Shown here in pieces: positions 39,742 to 48,659 of a stretch of DNA of 64,000 bases. Location: NCBI RefSeq assembly GCF_014652535.1, contig NZ_BMYZ01000004.1:200844-264843 (forward strand), in the 5' to 3' direction. Source of the stretch: Cellvibrio zantedeschiae. GTDB lineage: Bacteria > Pseudomonadota > Gammaproteobacteria > Pseudomonadales > Cellvibrionaceae. The translations under genes and the position numbers were made by a program. Each line of letters begins with the position of its first letter. The stretch's first letter is position 1. Under the pieces are notes generated by a model that had not been told where the DNA came from, searched no databases, and saw only the letters and a program-made list of their open reading frames with translations.

Positions 39742-41306
39742 TTGTGGTCAATTCAGATGCAATAGTGACTGATGCCGCCGAGATTATCGATTTGGAAGCC
39801 GTGGCACCTGTAAATCCCGCGGCAGTTACTGCGGAAGAAGATGAGGCAGATAGCTATCGCCTGCCGTTTAGTTTTGCCTCGGCGCAGGGCGTGATGCTGG
39901 CTGATGCGGAGAGCAAACTGGTATTGCATCGCCCCGGGTTAACGCTGGATGTATTATTGGAGTTGCAGCGCTATTTGGGCGAAGGTTTTACGCTGGAGGA
40001 AATTCCTGCGGAAGAATTCCAAAAACGCCTGACCAAAGATTATCAAAGTGGCGACGGCGCAGCCCAACGCGCGGTGGAAGACCTGGGCGCGGAGTTCGAT
40101 TTGTCTTCCATGGCGGAAGATTTGGCCGAGCGCACCGACTTGCTTGCGGGCGACGACGATGCGCCGATTATCCGTTTAATTAACGCCATTCTCTCGCAAG
40201 CGGTGCGCGAAGGCGCTTCCGATATCCACCTTGAGCCTTTTGAAGACCGCGTATCAGTTCGCTTCCGTATCGATGGCGTGCTGAACGAAGTTTTATCGCC
40301 AAAGCCGGAGCTAGCGCCAGTTTTGGTTTCGCGTTTAAAAGTAATGGCGCGTTTGGATATCGCTGAAAAACGCCTGCCACAAGACGGTCGTATTACCGTT
40401 CGCCTGGCAGGTCATGCGGTGGATATTCGTGTATCTACCATTCCATCTGCTTTCGGTGAACGTATTGTATTGCGTTTGTTGGATCAGTCGGCAGGGCAGC
40501 TTTCGCTCGATCAGCTGATGATGCCGAAAGCCGTGCAGGAAAAACTCAGCCGTGCTTTGCTCAAACCCCACGGCATTATTCTGGTTACGGGCCCAACCGG
40601 TTCCGGTAAAACCACCACGCTCTATTCTGGCTTGAGCCATATCAACAGCCGCAGCCGCAATATCCTCACTATTGAAGACCCGGTGGAATATTTGCTGCCG
40701 GGTATAGGTCAAACGCAAGTAAATCCCAAAGTGGAAATGACGTTTGCCCGTGGTCTGCGCGCAATTCTTCGTCAAGACCCGGATGTGGTGATGGTGGGCG
40801 AGATCCGCGATGGTGAGACGGCAGAGATTGCCATCCAGGCGTCGCTCACTGGTCACTTGGTGTTATCAACACTCCACACTAATACCGCCATTGGTGCGGT
40901 CTTGCGTTTAAAAGATATGGGTGTTGAGCCGTTCTTGTTGGCTTCGAGTCTTGAGGTGGTCATGGCGCAACGTCTGGTGCGCTTGCTGTGTAATCACTGT
41001 AAAGAATCCTATATGCCGGTGGATTCCGAGCGCTCCATGCTCAAATTGCCGGAAAACACCCCCATTTTCCGCCCAGTGGGTTGTCACCACTGTAACAACC
41101 AAGGCTATCGTGGCCGAAAAGGTATCTACGAATTGATTGAGATTAACGAGCGCTTGCGCCATCTCATTCACGAACAAGCCGGTGAGCAAGAGCTGCTTGC
41201 CGAAGCGCGTAAACACAGTCTTTCTATTAGTGATGATGGCCGTCAGTGTGTTCTGGATGGCATCACGAGCATGGAAGAAGTGCTACGCGTAACAACCCAA
41301 CTTTAG
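39738..41306 (+). CDS. gspE: Type II secretion ATPase GspE
   Basis: A cytoplasmic hexameric ATPase that drives pseudopilus assembly. The 522-residue protein has N1E/N2E domains, Walker A GPTGSGKTT (about residues 285-293), an Asp box, Walker B (RQDPDVVMVGEIRD), a His box (TGHLVLSTLHTN) and the tetracysteine zinc finger (CNHC ... CHHC). An acidic stretch precedes the conserved core. The start overlaps gspD; 131 bases containing an inverted repeat separate it from gspF. Confidence 0.97.
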   Translation: MIVVNSDAIVTDAAEIIDLEAVAPVNPAAVTAEEDEADSYRLPFSFASAQGVMLADAESKLVLHRPGLTLDVLLELQRYLGEGFTLEEIPAEEFQKRLTKDYQSGDGAAQRAVEDLGAEFDLSSMAEDLAERTDLLAGDDDAPIIRLINAILSQAVREGASDIHLEPFEDRVSVRFRIDGVLNEVLSPKPELAPVLVSRLKVMARLDIAEKRLPQDGRITVRLAGHAVDIRVSTIPSAFGERIVLRLLDQSAGQLSLDQLMMPKAVQEKLSRALLKPHGIILVTGPTGSGKTTTLYSGLSHINSRSRNILTIEDPVEYLLPGIGQTQVNPKVEMTFARGLRAILRQDPDVVMVGEIRDGETAEIAIQASLTGHLVLSTLHTNTAIGAVLRLKDMGVEPFLLASSLEVVMAQRLVRLLCNHCKESYMPVDSERSMLKLPENTPIFRPVGCHHCNNQGYRGRKGIYELIEINERLRHLIHEQAGEQELLAEARKHSLSISDDGRQCVLDGITSMEEVLRVTTQL

Positions 41307-41330
41307 ATCTTTACTCAACGATACGGCGTT

Positions 41331-41389
41331 AAACATGACCTCAAAATGCTCATTTATTAAATATAAATTCCGCTTTTTCGGTCATGTTT
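41331..41389 (+). repeat. Inverted repeat between gspE and gspF
   Basis: AAACATGACC (41331-41340) and GGTCATGTTT (41380-41389) are a perfect 10-base inverted repeat with a 39-base AT-rich spacer, inside the largest gap of an otherwise tight operon. Confidence 0.6.
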
Positions 41390-41437
41390 GCCTTGTCTCG
41401 TTTTCGTCAGTAACGATCTAAGGTTTTTGAGGAAATC

Positions 41438-42673
41438 ATGGGCGCCTACAGCTACAAAGCACTTAACGAAGCGGGTAAAACCGTTAAGGGCATTTTAGAA
41501 GCCGATTCCGAACGCCATGTTCGCAGCCAACTGCGCGCCAAAAAACTCAAACCACTAGAAGTTGAAAACGCCCACAGCCAAGCTGAAAAAACTGGCGACG
41601 ATAGCATTAATCTTTCTGGCTGGCGCAAGCGCTTGGCAAGCCGGTTGAGCCCGCGCGATTTAAGTATTATTACCCGCCAACTGGCATCTCTAGTGCGCTC
41701 CGGTTTGCCGTTGGATGAAGCCTTACATGCAACCGGCAAGCAGGCGCACAAGCCCAATATCAAACGCATCGTATTGGGTGTGCGCACCAAGGTACTGGAA
41801 GGTTTTAGTTTGGCGCAGGCATTGGGGGAGAACCCCGTTGCCTTCAACGATATGTACCGCGCATTGGTACGCGCAGGCGAGAGTTCCGGTTATTTGGGGC
41901 CGGTGTTAGAGCGTTTGGCTGATTACACCCAGAGCAGCCAGCAAATTCAGGCGCGTATCAAAATGGCGATGATTTACCCCATAGTGCTGCTCTTGATCAG
42001 CTTGGGGGTGATTACTGCGTTAATGGCCTTTGTGGTGCCCAAATTGGTGGGGATTTTTGCCCACAGCCATCATGAATTGCCATTCCTCACCAAGGTACTC
42101 ATCAGTGTGAGCGGGTTTATCGTTAATTATGGTGTGTTCATTGTAATCGCCGTTGTCGGCCTGGTATTTGGCTTGCGCAAATTGCTAAAGGTGGAGGCCA
42201 ATCTGCGTGTTTGGCATCGCATGCAACTGCGCTTGCCAGTGATTGGTGAATTGGTTCGCCAGATCAATGCAGCGCGTTTTGCCGCTACCTTGAGTTTGTT
42301 GTCATCCAGTGGTGTTCCTTTATTGCAAGCCCTGACGATTGCCGGGCAGGTAATGAGCAACCGTATTTTGCAGGATTCTTGCGAGCAGGTTGTAGGCGCT
42401 GTGCGCGAAGGTAGTAGTCTGGCGCGGGCGATGGATAATGCGGGCACTTTCCCACCATTATTGGTCCAGCTGGTATCAAGCGGCGAAGCTAACGGCACCC
42501 TGGCGCAGCAATTGGATAATGCCGCCAAAGACCAGGAGCGTGAGCTGGAAATGGTTTTGGGTATGGCGATGGGGCTGCTTGAACCCCTCACCATCGTTTT
42601 TATGGGTTTTTCGGTGTGCCTGATCGTAATGGCGATTTTGCAGCCGATCTTCCAAATGAACTCACTTGTTTAA
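41438..42673 (+). CDS. gspF: Type II secretion inner-membrane platform protein GspF
   Basis: The polytopic core of the inner-membrane platform. The 411-residue protein has two homologous cytoplasmic domains (LSIITRQLASLVRSGLPLDE and AARFAATLSLLSSSGVPL, each with the repeated F-domain pattern) and three membrane helices (about 170-195, 222-243 and 378-402). The N-terminal GAYSYKALNEAGKTVKG is the family start. TTGAGGAAATC supplies the ribosome site. Confidence 0.96.
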   Translation: MGAYSYKALNEAGKTVKGILEADSERHVRSQLRAKKLKPLEVENAHSQAEKTGDDSINLSGWRKRLASRLSPRDLSIITRQLASLVRSGLPLDEALHATGKQAHKPNIKRIVLGVRTKVLEGFSLAQALGENPVAFNDMYRALVRAGESSGYLGPVLERLADYTQSSQQIQARIKMAMIYPIVLLLISLGVITALMAFVVPKLVGIFAHSHHELPFLTKVLISVSGFIVNYGVFIVIAVVGLVFGLRKLLKVEANLRVWHRMQLRLPVIGELVRQINAARFAATLSLLSSSGVPLLQALTIAGQVMSNRILQDSCEQVVGAVREGSSLARAMDNAGTFPPLLVQLVSSGEANGTLAQQLDNAAKDQERELEMVLGMAMGLLEPLTIVFMGFSVCLIVMAILQPIFQMNSLV

Positions 42674-42713
42674 TCGCAAGCGAGGCTTTTAATTTAAGAG
42701 TCAGGAGTTTTTT

Positions 42714-43193
42714 ATGCGTTACTCAGGTTTAGCGAATAAGTCAGGGTTATTATCCCCAAGCCGCCAAAGCGGTTTTACCCTTATCGAAATCATGGTGGTG
42801 GTCATTATCATCGGCTTGCTGGCAAGCGTTGCAGTGCCCACGGTACTTGATCGTATGGAGCAAGCACGCACGCAAAAAGCCCGTGCAGATTTCAAATCCC
42901 TGCAAACGGCCCTGAAGTTGTATCGCATTGATAACTTCACCTATCCAACCAGTGATCAGGGTTTGGATGCTTTAGTCAACAAACCTACTTTGGCCCCGGT
43001 TCCTCGCAACTGGAAAACCGGCGGCTACCTTGACCAAATGCAGTTAGACCCGTGGGATCGCCCATACCTCTATATGAGTCCGGGCGAAGGTCACGACTAT
43101 GATATTTACACCCTGGGTGCCGATGGCGTCAGCGGTGGCGATGGCCCCAATGCCGACCTCAGCATTTGGGATCAAGCTGAAAAAACCGAATAA
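42714..43193 (+). CDS. gspG: Major pseudopilin GspG
   Basis: The main subunit of the type II pseudopilus. A 20-residue leader ends in Gly, with prepilin cleavage at QSG/FTLIE, Glu at +5 and a hydrophobic helix. The C-terminal domain has TYPTSDQGLDALV and the calcium-binding loop around DGVSGGDGPNADLS. 159 residues. AGGAG precedes the ATG. The prepilin peptidase GspO/PilD is not in the window. Confidence 0.96.
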   Translation: MRYSGLANKSGLLSPSRQSGFTLIEIMVVVIIIGLLASVAVPTVLDRMEQARTQKARADFKSLQTALKLYRIDNFTYPTSDQGLDALVNKPTLAPVPRNWKTGGYLDQMQLDPWDRPYLYMSPGEGHDYDIYTLGADGVSGGDGPNADLSIWDQAEKTE

Positions 43194-43207
43194 TTTACGG
43201 CTCACAA

Positions 43208-43789
43208 GTGATTCGGCACGGGCATTTAGGGTCGGTCAGGGGCTTTACCCTGATCGAAATCATGATAGTGGTATTTATCATTGGCTTAATGGCGACCGTC
43301 ATTACCCTATCGGTCGGTGAAGATAAAAGTAAGGCCGCGCCGCGCCTTGAAGCGCAAGCCTTTATGCAAGCCGTGGGGTTTGTAAGTGAGTTTGCTGCCT
43401 TGAATGGCGAGGTGGTGGCGATGTTTATTAGCCCGCGTGAATCCAGCGATTCGCTCGGCAAATATTGGTGTTACAACTGGCAACGTTACCGCGACAACGC
43501 CTGGGTGAAATTGCCGGAAGACAGCCTGAGCGAACATTGCATGGACGAACGTGTGCAATGGGAGTTGGTCGTGGAAGGCCACCTGTACACCTACGACCCG
43601 GATTTGGAAACCCAGCCACCCGTATTAGTGTTTTCACCCAGTGGTGAAGCTACTCCGGTAGAAATGGCGCTGTTTGAGCAAGGCACAGGCACCAACACCG
43701 AGGCGCAACATATCGAGATCGACATGATGGGCAACAGTCATTGGCGTGAAGAAGACGAAGCCCAAAAAAGTAATGAAGCCGTGCGATGA
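43208..43789 (+). CDS. gspH: Minor pseudopilin GspH
   Basis: The 193-residue prepilin-like protein has a 12-residue leader (cleavage VRG/FTLIE) and a GspH-type globular domain with AAPRLEAQAFMQAVGFVSEFA. GTG start with a weak ribosome site. The stop overlaps gspI in ATGA, giving coupled translation with the other minor pseudopilins that form the tip complex. Confidence 0.9.
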   Translation: MIRHGHLGSVRGFTLIEIMIVVFIIGLMATVITLSVGEDKSKAAPRLEAQAFMQAVGFVSEFAALNGEVVAMFISPRESSDSLGKYWCYNWQRYRDNAWVKLPEDSLSEHCMDERVQWELVVEGHLYTYDPDLETQPPVLVFSPSGEATPVEMALFEQGTGTNTEAQHIEIDMMGNSHWREEDEAQKSNEAVR

Positions 43790-44262
43790 CAAGCAAGATC
43801 ACAAAACCTAAAGCGATTAACGCCAAAGCGCACCTCGCAGCTACCAAGGGTTTTACCTTGGTAGAAGTCATGGTGGCGCTAATGATTGTCGCCATGGCTT
43901 TACCTGCGCTGGTGATTCTGGTGATGTCGCAAGTTGATGGTGCAGCCCATATTCGCAACAAAACCTACGGTATGTGGATTGCTGAAAACGAATTAACCCG
44001 TTTAACCCTGTTGAACAATAAAGAGCTGTTTCCCAAGTATAAGCTCGCCGAAAAAGATTCCGGCCGAACAGAAATGATGGGCCTGCAATGGCAATGGCAG
44101 TATGAAACTGTGGTTGCAGAAGAGATTCCGGTTCAGGGAATCCTTAAGCTCGATATAGATGTGGCGGTTTTGGGCGTGGCAGATAGTTCAGGCTTTAAGC
44201 CTGCCCAAGGCCTGGAAAAAGTTGACCCCATAGCGCATTTGACGGGGTACATGAGTGAATAG
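43786..44262 (+). CDS. gspI: Minor pseudopilin GspI
   Basis: The 158-residue protein has an unusually long 22-residue basic leader before cleavage at TKG/FTLVE and the conserved WIAENELTRL motif of GspI. It belongs to the GspI-J-K tip complex. It overlaps both gspH and gspJ. Confidence 0.92.
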   Translation: MTSKITKPKAINAKAHLAATKGFTLVEVMVALMIVAMALPALVILVMSQVDGAAHIRNKTYGMWIAENELTRLTLLNNKELFPKYKLAEKDSGRTEMMGLQWQWQYETVVAEEIPVQGILKLDIDVAVLGVADSSGFKPAQGLEKVDPIAHLTGYMSE

Positions 44263-44935
44263 CGCGCAAAAGGGTTTTACCCTGCTGGAGATGGTCATTG
44301 CGATTGCGCTTTCAGCCTTAGTCGCCGCTATGGCTTACCAATCGTTCGACGGGGCGAGCCGCAACGCCGAGCGCACCCGCGATGTGCTCAACGATGTAAA
44401 CAAACTCGATAAAGCCTGGCAGTTGATCGGGCAGGATATGCGGAATATTTTGCCGCTTAATCCGCAAATTGCTAATCCTCAACTCAAGTTTGAGGCGGCC
44501 AGTTTGAAGACGAAAGGTAAGGATACTTTCCAGGTAATTATGGTGTTTGCGCGGCGCGGTTGGGTAAATCCGCTGGGGCGTGTACGCAGTGATTTGCAGC
44601 AGGTTAACTACCGTATTGCTGAAGGTAAGTTGTGGCGGGACTATTTGCCCGAGCGCAATATGCCGCTGGAAAATATCGATTTTGAGCGCGAATCTTTCCA
44701 CCAGTTGCTATTGGATAATGTGGTGGATGTGCAGCTGCGCTTTCTATCGGATGCGCGTATTAAAGCCGATGGCAAAAGCGTGTTGGAAGGCAGTGAGTAC
44801 AGCAGAAATTGGGAGCCACTCTGGCCGCCGATTAATGCAACAGGCGGTTCGGCTATGCCCATCGCACTGGAAATGACCATAGAACTTGAGGGAGGAGCGC
44901 GCGGTGTACGCCTGTTCGAAATCCCTCAAAAATAA
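44255..44935 (+). CDS. gspJ: Minor pseudopilin GspJ
   Basis: The 226-residue protein has a short leader (cleavage QKG/FTLLE) and the GspJ domain (WQLIGQDMRNILPL; RRGWVNPLGRVRSDLQQVNY). The GTG start at 44255 lies inside the end of gspI. It overlaps gspK by 32 bases. Confidence 0.92.
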   Translation: MNSAQKGFTLLEMVIAIALSALVAAMAYQSFDGASRNAERTRDVLNDVNKLDKAWQLIGQDMRNILPLNPQIANPQLKFEAASLKTKGKDTFQVIMVFARRGWVNPLGRVRSDLQQVNYRIAEGKLWRDYLPERNMPLENIDFERESFHQLLLDNVVDVQLRFLSDARIKADGKSVLEGSEYSRNWEPLWPPINATGGSAMPIALEMTIELEGGARGVRLFEIPQK

Positions 44936-45947
44936 CCGCGAGCGCGGCGCCGTGTTGATTATGGTGCTGCTAATCGTAGCCTTGGTCGCCGGCTTGGGTA
45001 TTAAATTCGCGGGCGATTATCAGCTCGGTTTAGCGCGTGCGGAAGCGCGCTGGCACGGCGCACAAGCGCGGGCCTATTTGTTTAGTGGCGAAGGTGCGGC
45101 GATAAAGTTTTTGGCAACCGATGATGCGGCAGCGGATTATCGTGAGGAACTTTGGGGGCAACCTGTACCCATTCAGTTGCCTGACAATATGGGCGACTTG
45201 TTGATCTCCCTCGATGATGCCAATGCAAAATTCAATTTGAACCGGCTGGCGATTGTGAAGGCCGATTTTGCGAGCAAAGCGCCTTCGGATGCTTCGCGTT
45301 ATACCAACGCCCAGCTTATGTTTATACGCTTGCTACAAGCCTTGCCGAATCGCGAAGACCCGCATACAGCACTGGTGCAATCCCCGGAAATTGCCACGGC
45401 GATTTTGGAAGCCATTGTCGATTGGACCGATCAGGACACGGACCCGGCGGGTTCAAACGGGGCTGAAAACGATTATTACCTGGGCCAGCCAGATCCATAC
45501 CAAGCCGCTAATATGCCGTTTCGCAGCGTGGAAGAATTACAAATGATTCGCGGTGTTACCCCGCAAATCATGCAGGCCTTGCGCCCTTATGTAACAGTGC
45601 TTGAGCCCAGCGAAATATTAAATATCAACACCATGCCCGAGCTGCTCTATCGGTGCATCAACCTGAATACTGAGTTGAGCCCTTTGAGCGAGAGCCAGGC
45701 AAAGTCGCTGATTGCGGAAAAACCCTCAACAGGCTTCTATGCTAACTTGAGCGATTTTAATACCAGCTGGAACAAAGTAGTCGGCGCTGGCCAAGCGTCG
45801 GCAGACGGCGAACTTGCGGTAGCCACCAAATATTTTTGGCTGACTACAGTGGTGCAAATTGGCGATCAGCGGCGCACCGGTCGCAGCTTGTTGTTACGCG
45901 GTAGCCCGGCGTTCAAAGTTGTGCGCCGGGAAGAAGGTAATTTGTAG
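44904..45947 (+). CDS. gspK: Minor pseudopilin GspK
   Basis: GspK forms the tip of the pseudopilus. The mature N-terminus follows ERG/AVLIM and, as is normal for GspK, lacks the Glu at +5. The large globular domain shows ANAKFNLNRLA and the SAM-like helical repeats (VEELQMIRGVTPQIMQAL). Starts at TTG 44886 and GTG 44904 are both in frame; GGGAGGAG six bases before 44904 decides for the latter, giving 347 residues. Confidence 0.93.
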   Translation: MYACSKSLKNNRERGAVLIMVLLIVALVAGLGIKFAGDYQLGLARAEARWHGAQARAYLFSGEGAAIKFLATDDAAADYREELWGQPVPIQLPDNMGDLLISLDDANAKFNLNRLAIVKADFASKAPSDASRYTNAQLMFIRLLQALPNREDPHTALVQSPEIATAILEAIVDWTDQDTDPAGSNGAENDYYLGQPDPYQAANMPFRSVEELQMIRGVTPQIMQALRPYVTVLEPSEILNINTMPELLYRCINLNTELSPLSESQAKSLIAEKPSTGFYANLSDFNTSWNKVVGAGQASADGELAVATKYFWLTTVVQIGDQRRTGRSLLLRGSPAFKVVRREEGNL

Positions 45948-45974
45948 TTAAAAACAAAAATCAGGGTAAGTTGA

Positions 45975-47300
45975 ATGTCCCCACAATTGGTAGTTTCCAT
46001 TAGTAGCCATGCAGGCACTGGTAACGCAGGCAACAGCGACGCGGATAATTTCCGCTGGTGCTGGCTCAGCGATGGCCAGGTGCAGTCCTCTGCAATGGGT
46101 AATCTGGATGCTTTGCGTGCAAGTCTCGGCAATGTGGCGCATCAGGCCTGGTTGCTTTTGCCCGGTGCCAAAGTAGTTACTCGCCAGTTGGAATACACCG
46201 AGAAAGAAAAGAAGCATCTGCGCAATTTACTTCCCTTCCAATTGGAAGAATCTGTTGTTGGCGATATTGATGACCTGCATGTTGCTATAGGTACGGCCAA
46301 CGCGGGCAAGGTTGCCTTGGCCTACACCGATAAGCGATGGCTTAAATCCATCTTCAACCAACTGGCAGCCATAGGCGTAGAAATTACGCGTTGCTGGTCA
46401 ACACCGCTCCTGTTGCCATTTCAGGCATTGGGCGCCCCTGAGCAAGTAGAGCCGGCGTTAACCGATGCGGATGCCTCCGTAGAAAGCTTGACCCTGAATC
46501 CTTTTTCAACCTGGATACTTGCGCTGGAAAACGGTCAGGTCAATGTGCGTTTTGCCGAGCAAGAAGGCTTTAGCGTTCCTTTGCCTTTGCTGTCTGCCGC
46601 TGTCGACATGCTGATTGCAAACCAAAAGCTGGGCGATAACTTGCCTGCTTTGGTGCTAAGGGCGAGTGAGCAAACGGAGTTGGACGCGCTATATAAAAGT
46701 CTCCCCGAACGTTTGGCGGCGCGGGTCAGTGCACAAAATCTTGTAGAACCCTGGCAGCTGGATTTTAACGGCAAAGCGATTGATCTATGCCAGGCTGAGT
46801 TTTCCCAACGTCTGCCACTGGAACGCTGGATGAAGCTTTGGCGCGGAGTGGGCATTTTGGCGCTGGTAACCTTTATCGCCTATGTAGGCGTACTGGGTTT
46901 CCACATTTATAAACTCAACAAACAAAACCTGCAGTTGCGCCAGCAAATGGAAGCCATTTATCGCAGTGTCATCCCCAACGGCCAGTCGGACGATCCAGAG
47001 AAACGCTTGCGCGTCAAACTGCAAGCCATGCAGCCGAAAACCCAATCGGGCAATGTGATGGCTACCTTGGCGGGCGTGTTACCACTGATTTCAAACAATG
47101 CCGATGTGACTGTAAAAGTGATTTCTTATTCGGCAGATACGGGCGATATGTCCGTCAGCGTACAGGCGCACTCTTTCAACTCCATTGATGCTTTGCGCCA
47201 GACGATTGCGGCGCAAGGTTATGTGGCCGAGCTACAAGGCGTAAACGCGCAGGGTGACCTCAATACCGGTCGCCTTAAAATCAGCAAGCCGCAGCGCTAG
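45975..47300 (+). CDS. gspL: Type II secretion protein GspL
   Basis: GspL anchors the GspE ATPase to the inner membrane and pairs with GspM. The 441-residue protein has an actin-like cytoplasmic domain (LLPGAKVVTRQLEYTEKEKK; LPFQLEESVVGDIDDLH), one membrane segment (about 290-312; GILALVTFIAYVGVLGF) and a ferredoxin-like periplasmic domain. It follows gspK by 27 bases. Confidence 0.93.
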   Translation: MSPQLVVSISSHAGTGNAGNSDADNFRWCWLSDGQVQSSAMGNLDALRASLGNVAHQAWLLLPGAKVVTRQLEYTEKEKKHLRNLLPFQLEESVVGDIDDLHVAIGTANAGKVALAYTDKRWLKSIFNQLAAIGVEITRCWSTPLLLPFQALGAPEQVEPALTDADASVESLTLNPFSTWILALENGQVNVRFAEQEGFSVPLPLLSAAVDMLIANQKLGDNLPALVLRASEQTELDALYKSLPERLAARVSAQNLVEPWQLDFNGKAIDLCQAEFSQRLPLERWMKLWRGVGILALVTFIAYVGVLGFHIYKLNKQNLQLRQQMEAIYRSVIPNGQSDDPEKRLRVKLQAMQPKTQSGNVMATLAGVLPLISNNADVTVKVISYSADTGDMSVSVQAHSFNSIDALRQTIAAQGYVAELQGVNAQGDLNTGRLKISKPQR

Positions 47301-47311
47301 GTGAGGTAATC

Positions 47312-47791
47312 ATGGAAAAACTACTCAGCACACTTTCCCAATTTAATCGCCGCGAGCAAATGACCTTATTGTTTGGTGCTTTGCTCATTGCAGCCTACGT
47401 GCTTTGGCTGGCGGTTCTGTCGCCACTCAAACATAAACGTGATTCGCTGCTGCAAACCGTCACCAATACCCAGCAGTCACTGGGCAAGGTGCAGCTACTT
47501 GCCCGCCAATATGAAGTCTTGTCCCAGCAATCCAATCAGGCTAACAATGGTGGCGATATCAGCGGTCTCCTGGATGCCAGCTTGCGCGACAATGGCATCA
47601 CCATGACCAGCTTTACCCCCGGTGCGGGTGGCGAGGTGCGCGTGCGCGTGGATCGCATAGCATCGGACGTGCTCATGCAGTGGCTTTACGATCTGGAGGT
47701 GAAATATCACATAGCCATCCGCGAGCTATCGATTACTGCCAGCAATGACCCGGGCTTGGTCTCTGTTAATTTGCGCCTCGTAAAGCCCTAA
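47312..47791 (+). CDS. gspM: Type II secretion protein GspM
   Basis: The 159-residue inner-membrane partner of GspL has one N-terminal membrane helix (about 17-38; LLFGALLIAAYVLWLAVLSP) and a small periplasmic ferredoxin-like domain. Its TAA stop shares a base with the gspN ATG. Confidence 0.9.
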   Translation: MEKLLSTLSQFNRREQMTLLFGALLIAAYVLWLAVLSPLKHKRDSLLQTVTNTQQSLGKVQLLARQYEVLSQQSNQANNGGDISGLLDASLRDNGITMTSFTPGAGGEVRVRVDRIASDVLMQWLYDLEVKYHIAIRELSITASNDPGLVSVNLRLVKP

Positions 47792-48627
47792 TGCTTTTGA
47801 TGAATGACAAGGTTGATGTCTCGATGGTTTTTAAAGCTGTTTCACTTCCCAAACTCAATATGAGTAAAAAGTTCTGGATTACCCTTGGGGTCATTTTCTG
47901 GCTGTATTTTGTGGTGAGTAATCTGCCTGCTGTTTGGGGGGCTTATTTGTTAACTCGCAGCGGCGATATCGCCATGAACGGTGTTTCGGGCACGCTCTGG
48001 TCAGGTCGTGCAAGTCTGGCGAGTATCAAAGTCAAAGGTGTTGATCATTCATTGGGTCAGTTGACCTGGAAACTCAATCTGCTTTCGTTTTTAACCCTCA
48101 AACCCTGCGCGCTTATTGGTACGCATATGGACAATCAAGAGTTTGATGGTGTGGTGTGCATGAGAGGTAAAAATGGCATCACCGTTAAAGATGCCAGTGT
48201 CAGTTTTCCCGCCGCACTCGTCCAACCGCTTCTACCCCTGGCAATCAGCGGGCAATTTGCGCTGACTATTGAGCGCCTGGAAATCGGCGAGCTGCAATTA
48301 CTTGGCCTGCGCGCAAAAGCCACTTGGATGGATAGCAAAATTTACAACGGCTCTAATTGGATGAATCTAGGCGGCATAGGCGCCGAATTAACTGACGATG
48401 GCAAAAAAGGCCTGAATGCCCATATTTTTGATGTAAATAGCCCACTCCATGTGGATTTGCTTGGCAACTTACCTTATCCGACCGGAGCGGCGATTAAAGG
48501 TAGCTTTTCATTACCTGAGCCTTATTTCCGCGAAATTAATGCAGGCGCCTGGGTCTCTATGTTTGCAACCCAGCAGCCGAACGATGCGCAGGGCAACCTG
48601 ACCTATGCCGTCGATTTGAATTTCTAG
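47791..48627 (+). CDS. gspN: Type II secretion protein GspN
   Basis: The 278-residue inner-membrane protein has one N-terminal helix (about 30-50) and a periplasmic domain with the GspN features VSGTLWSGRASLASIKVKG and LGQLTWKLNLLSFLTLKP. GspN is dispensable in several species and missing from many systems. The ATG at 47791 has no separate ribosome site and relies on coupling with gspM; internal ATGs closer to the helix are possible. Confidence 0.88.
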   Translation: MLLMNDKVDVSMVFKAVSLPKLNMSKKFWITLGVIFWLYFVVSNLPAVWGAYLLTRSGDIAMNGVSGTLWSGRASLASIKVKGVDHSLGQLTWKLNLLSFLTLKPCALIGTHMDNQEFDGVVCMRGKNGITVKDASVSFPAALVQPLLPLAISGQFALTIERLEIGELQLLGLRAKATWMDSKIYNGSNWMNLGGIGAELTDDGKKGLNAHIFDVNSPLHVDLLGNLPYPTGAAIKGSFSLPEPYFREINAGAWVSMFATQQPNDAQGNLTYAVDLNF

Positions 48628-48659
48628 CCTGATACAGGCGCAGTATTGAAGGAGACGAT

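Noticed and set aside
43099-43320. A 73-codon frame bridging gspG and gspH
   Set aside because: Out of frame with both pseudopilins, whose prepilin signals are unmistakable.
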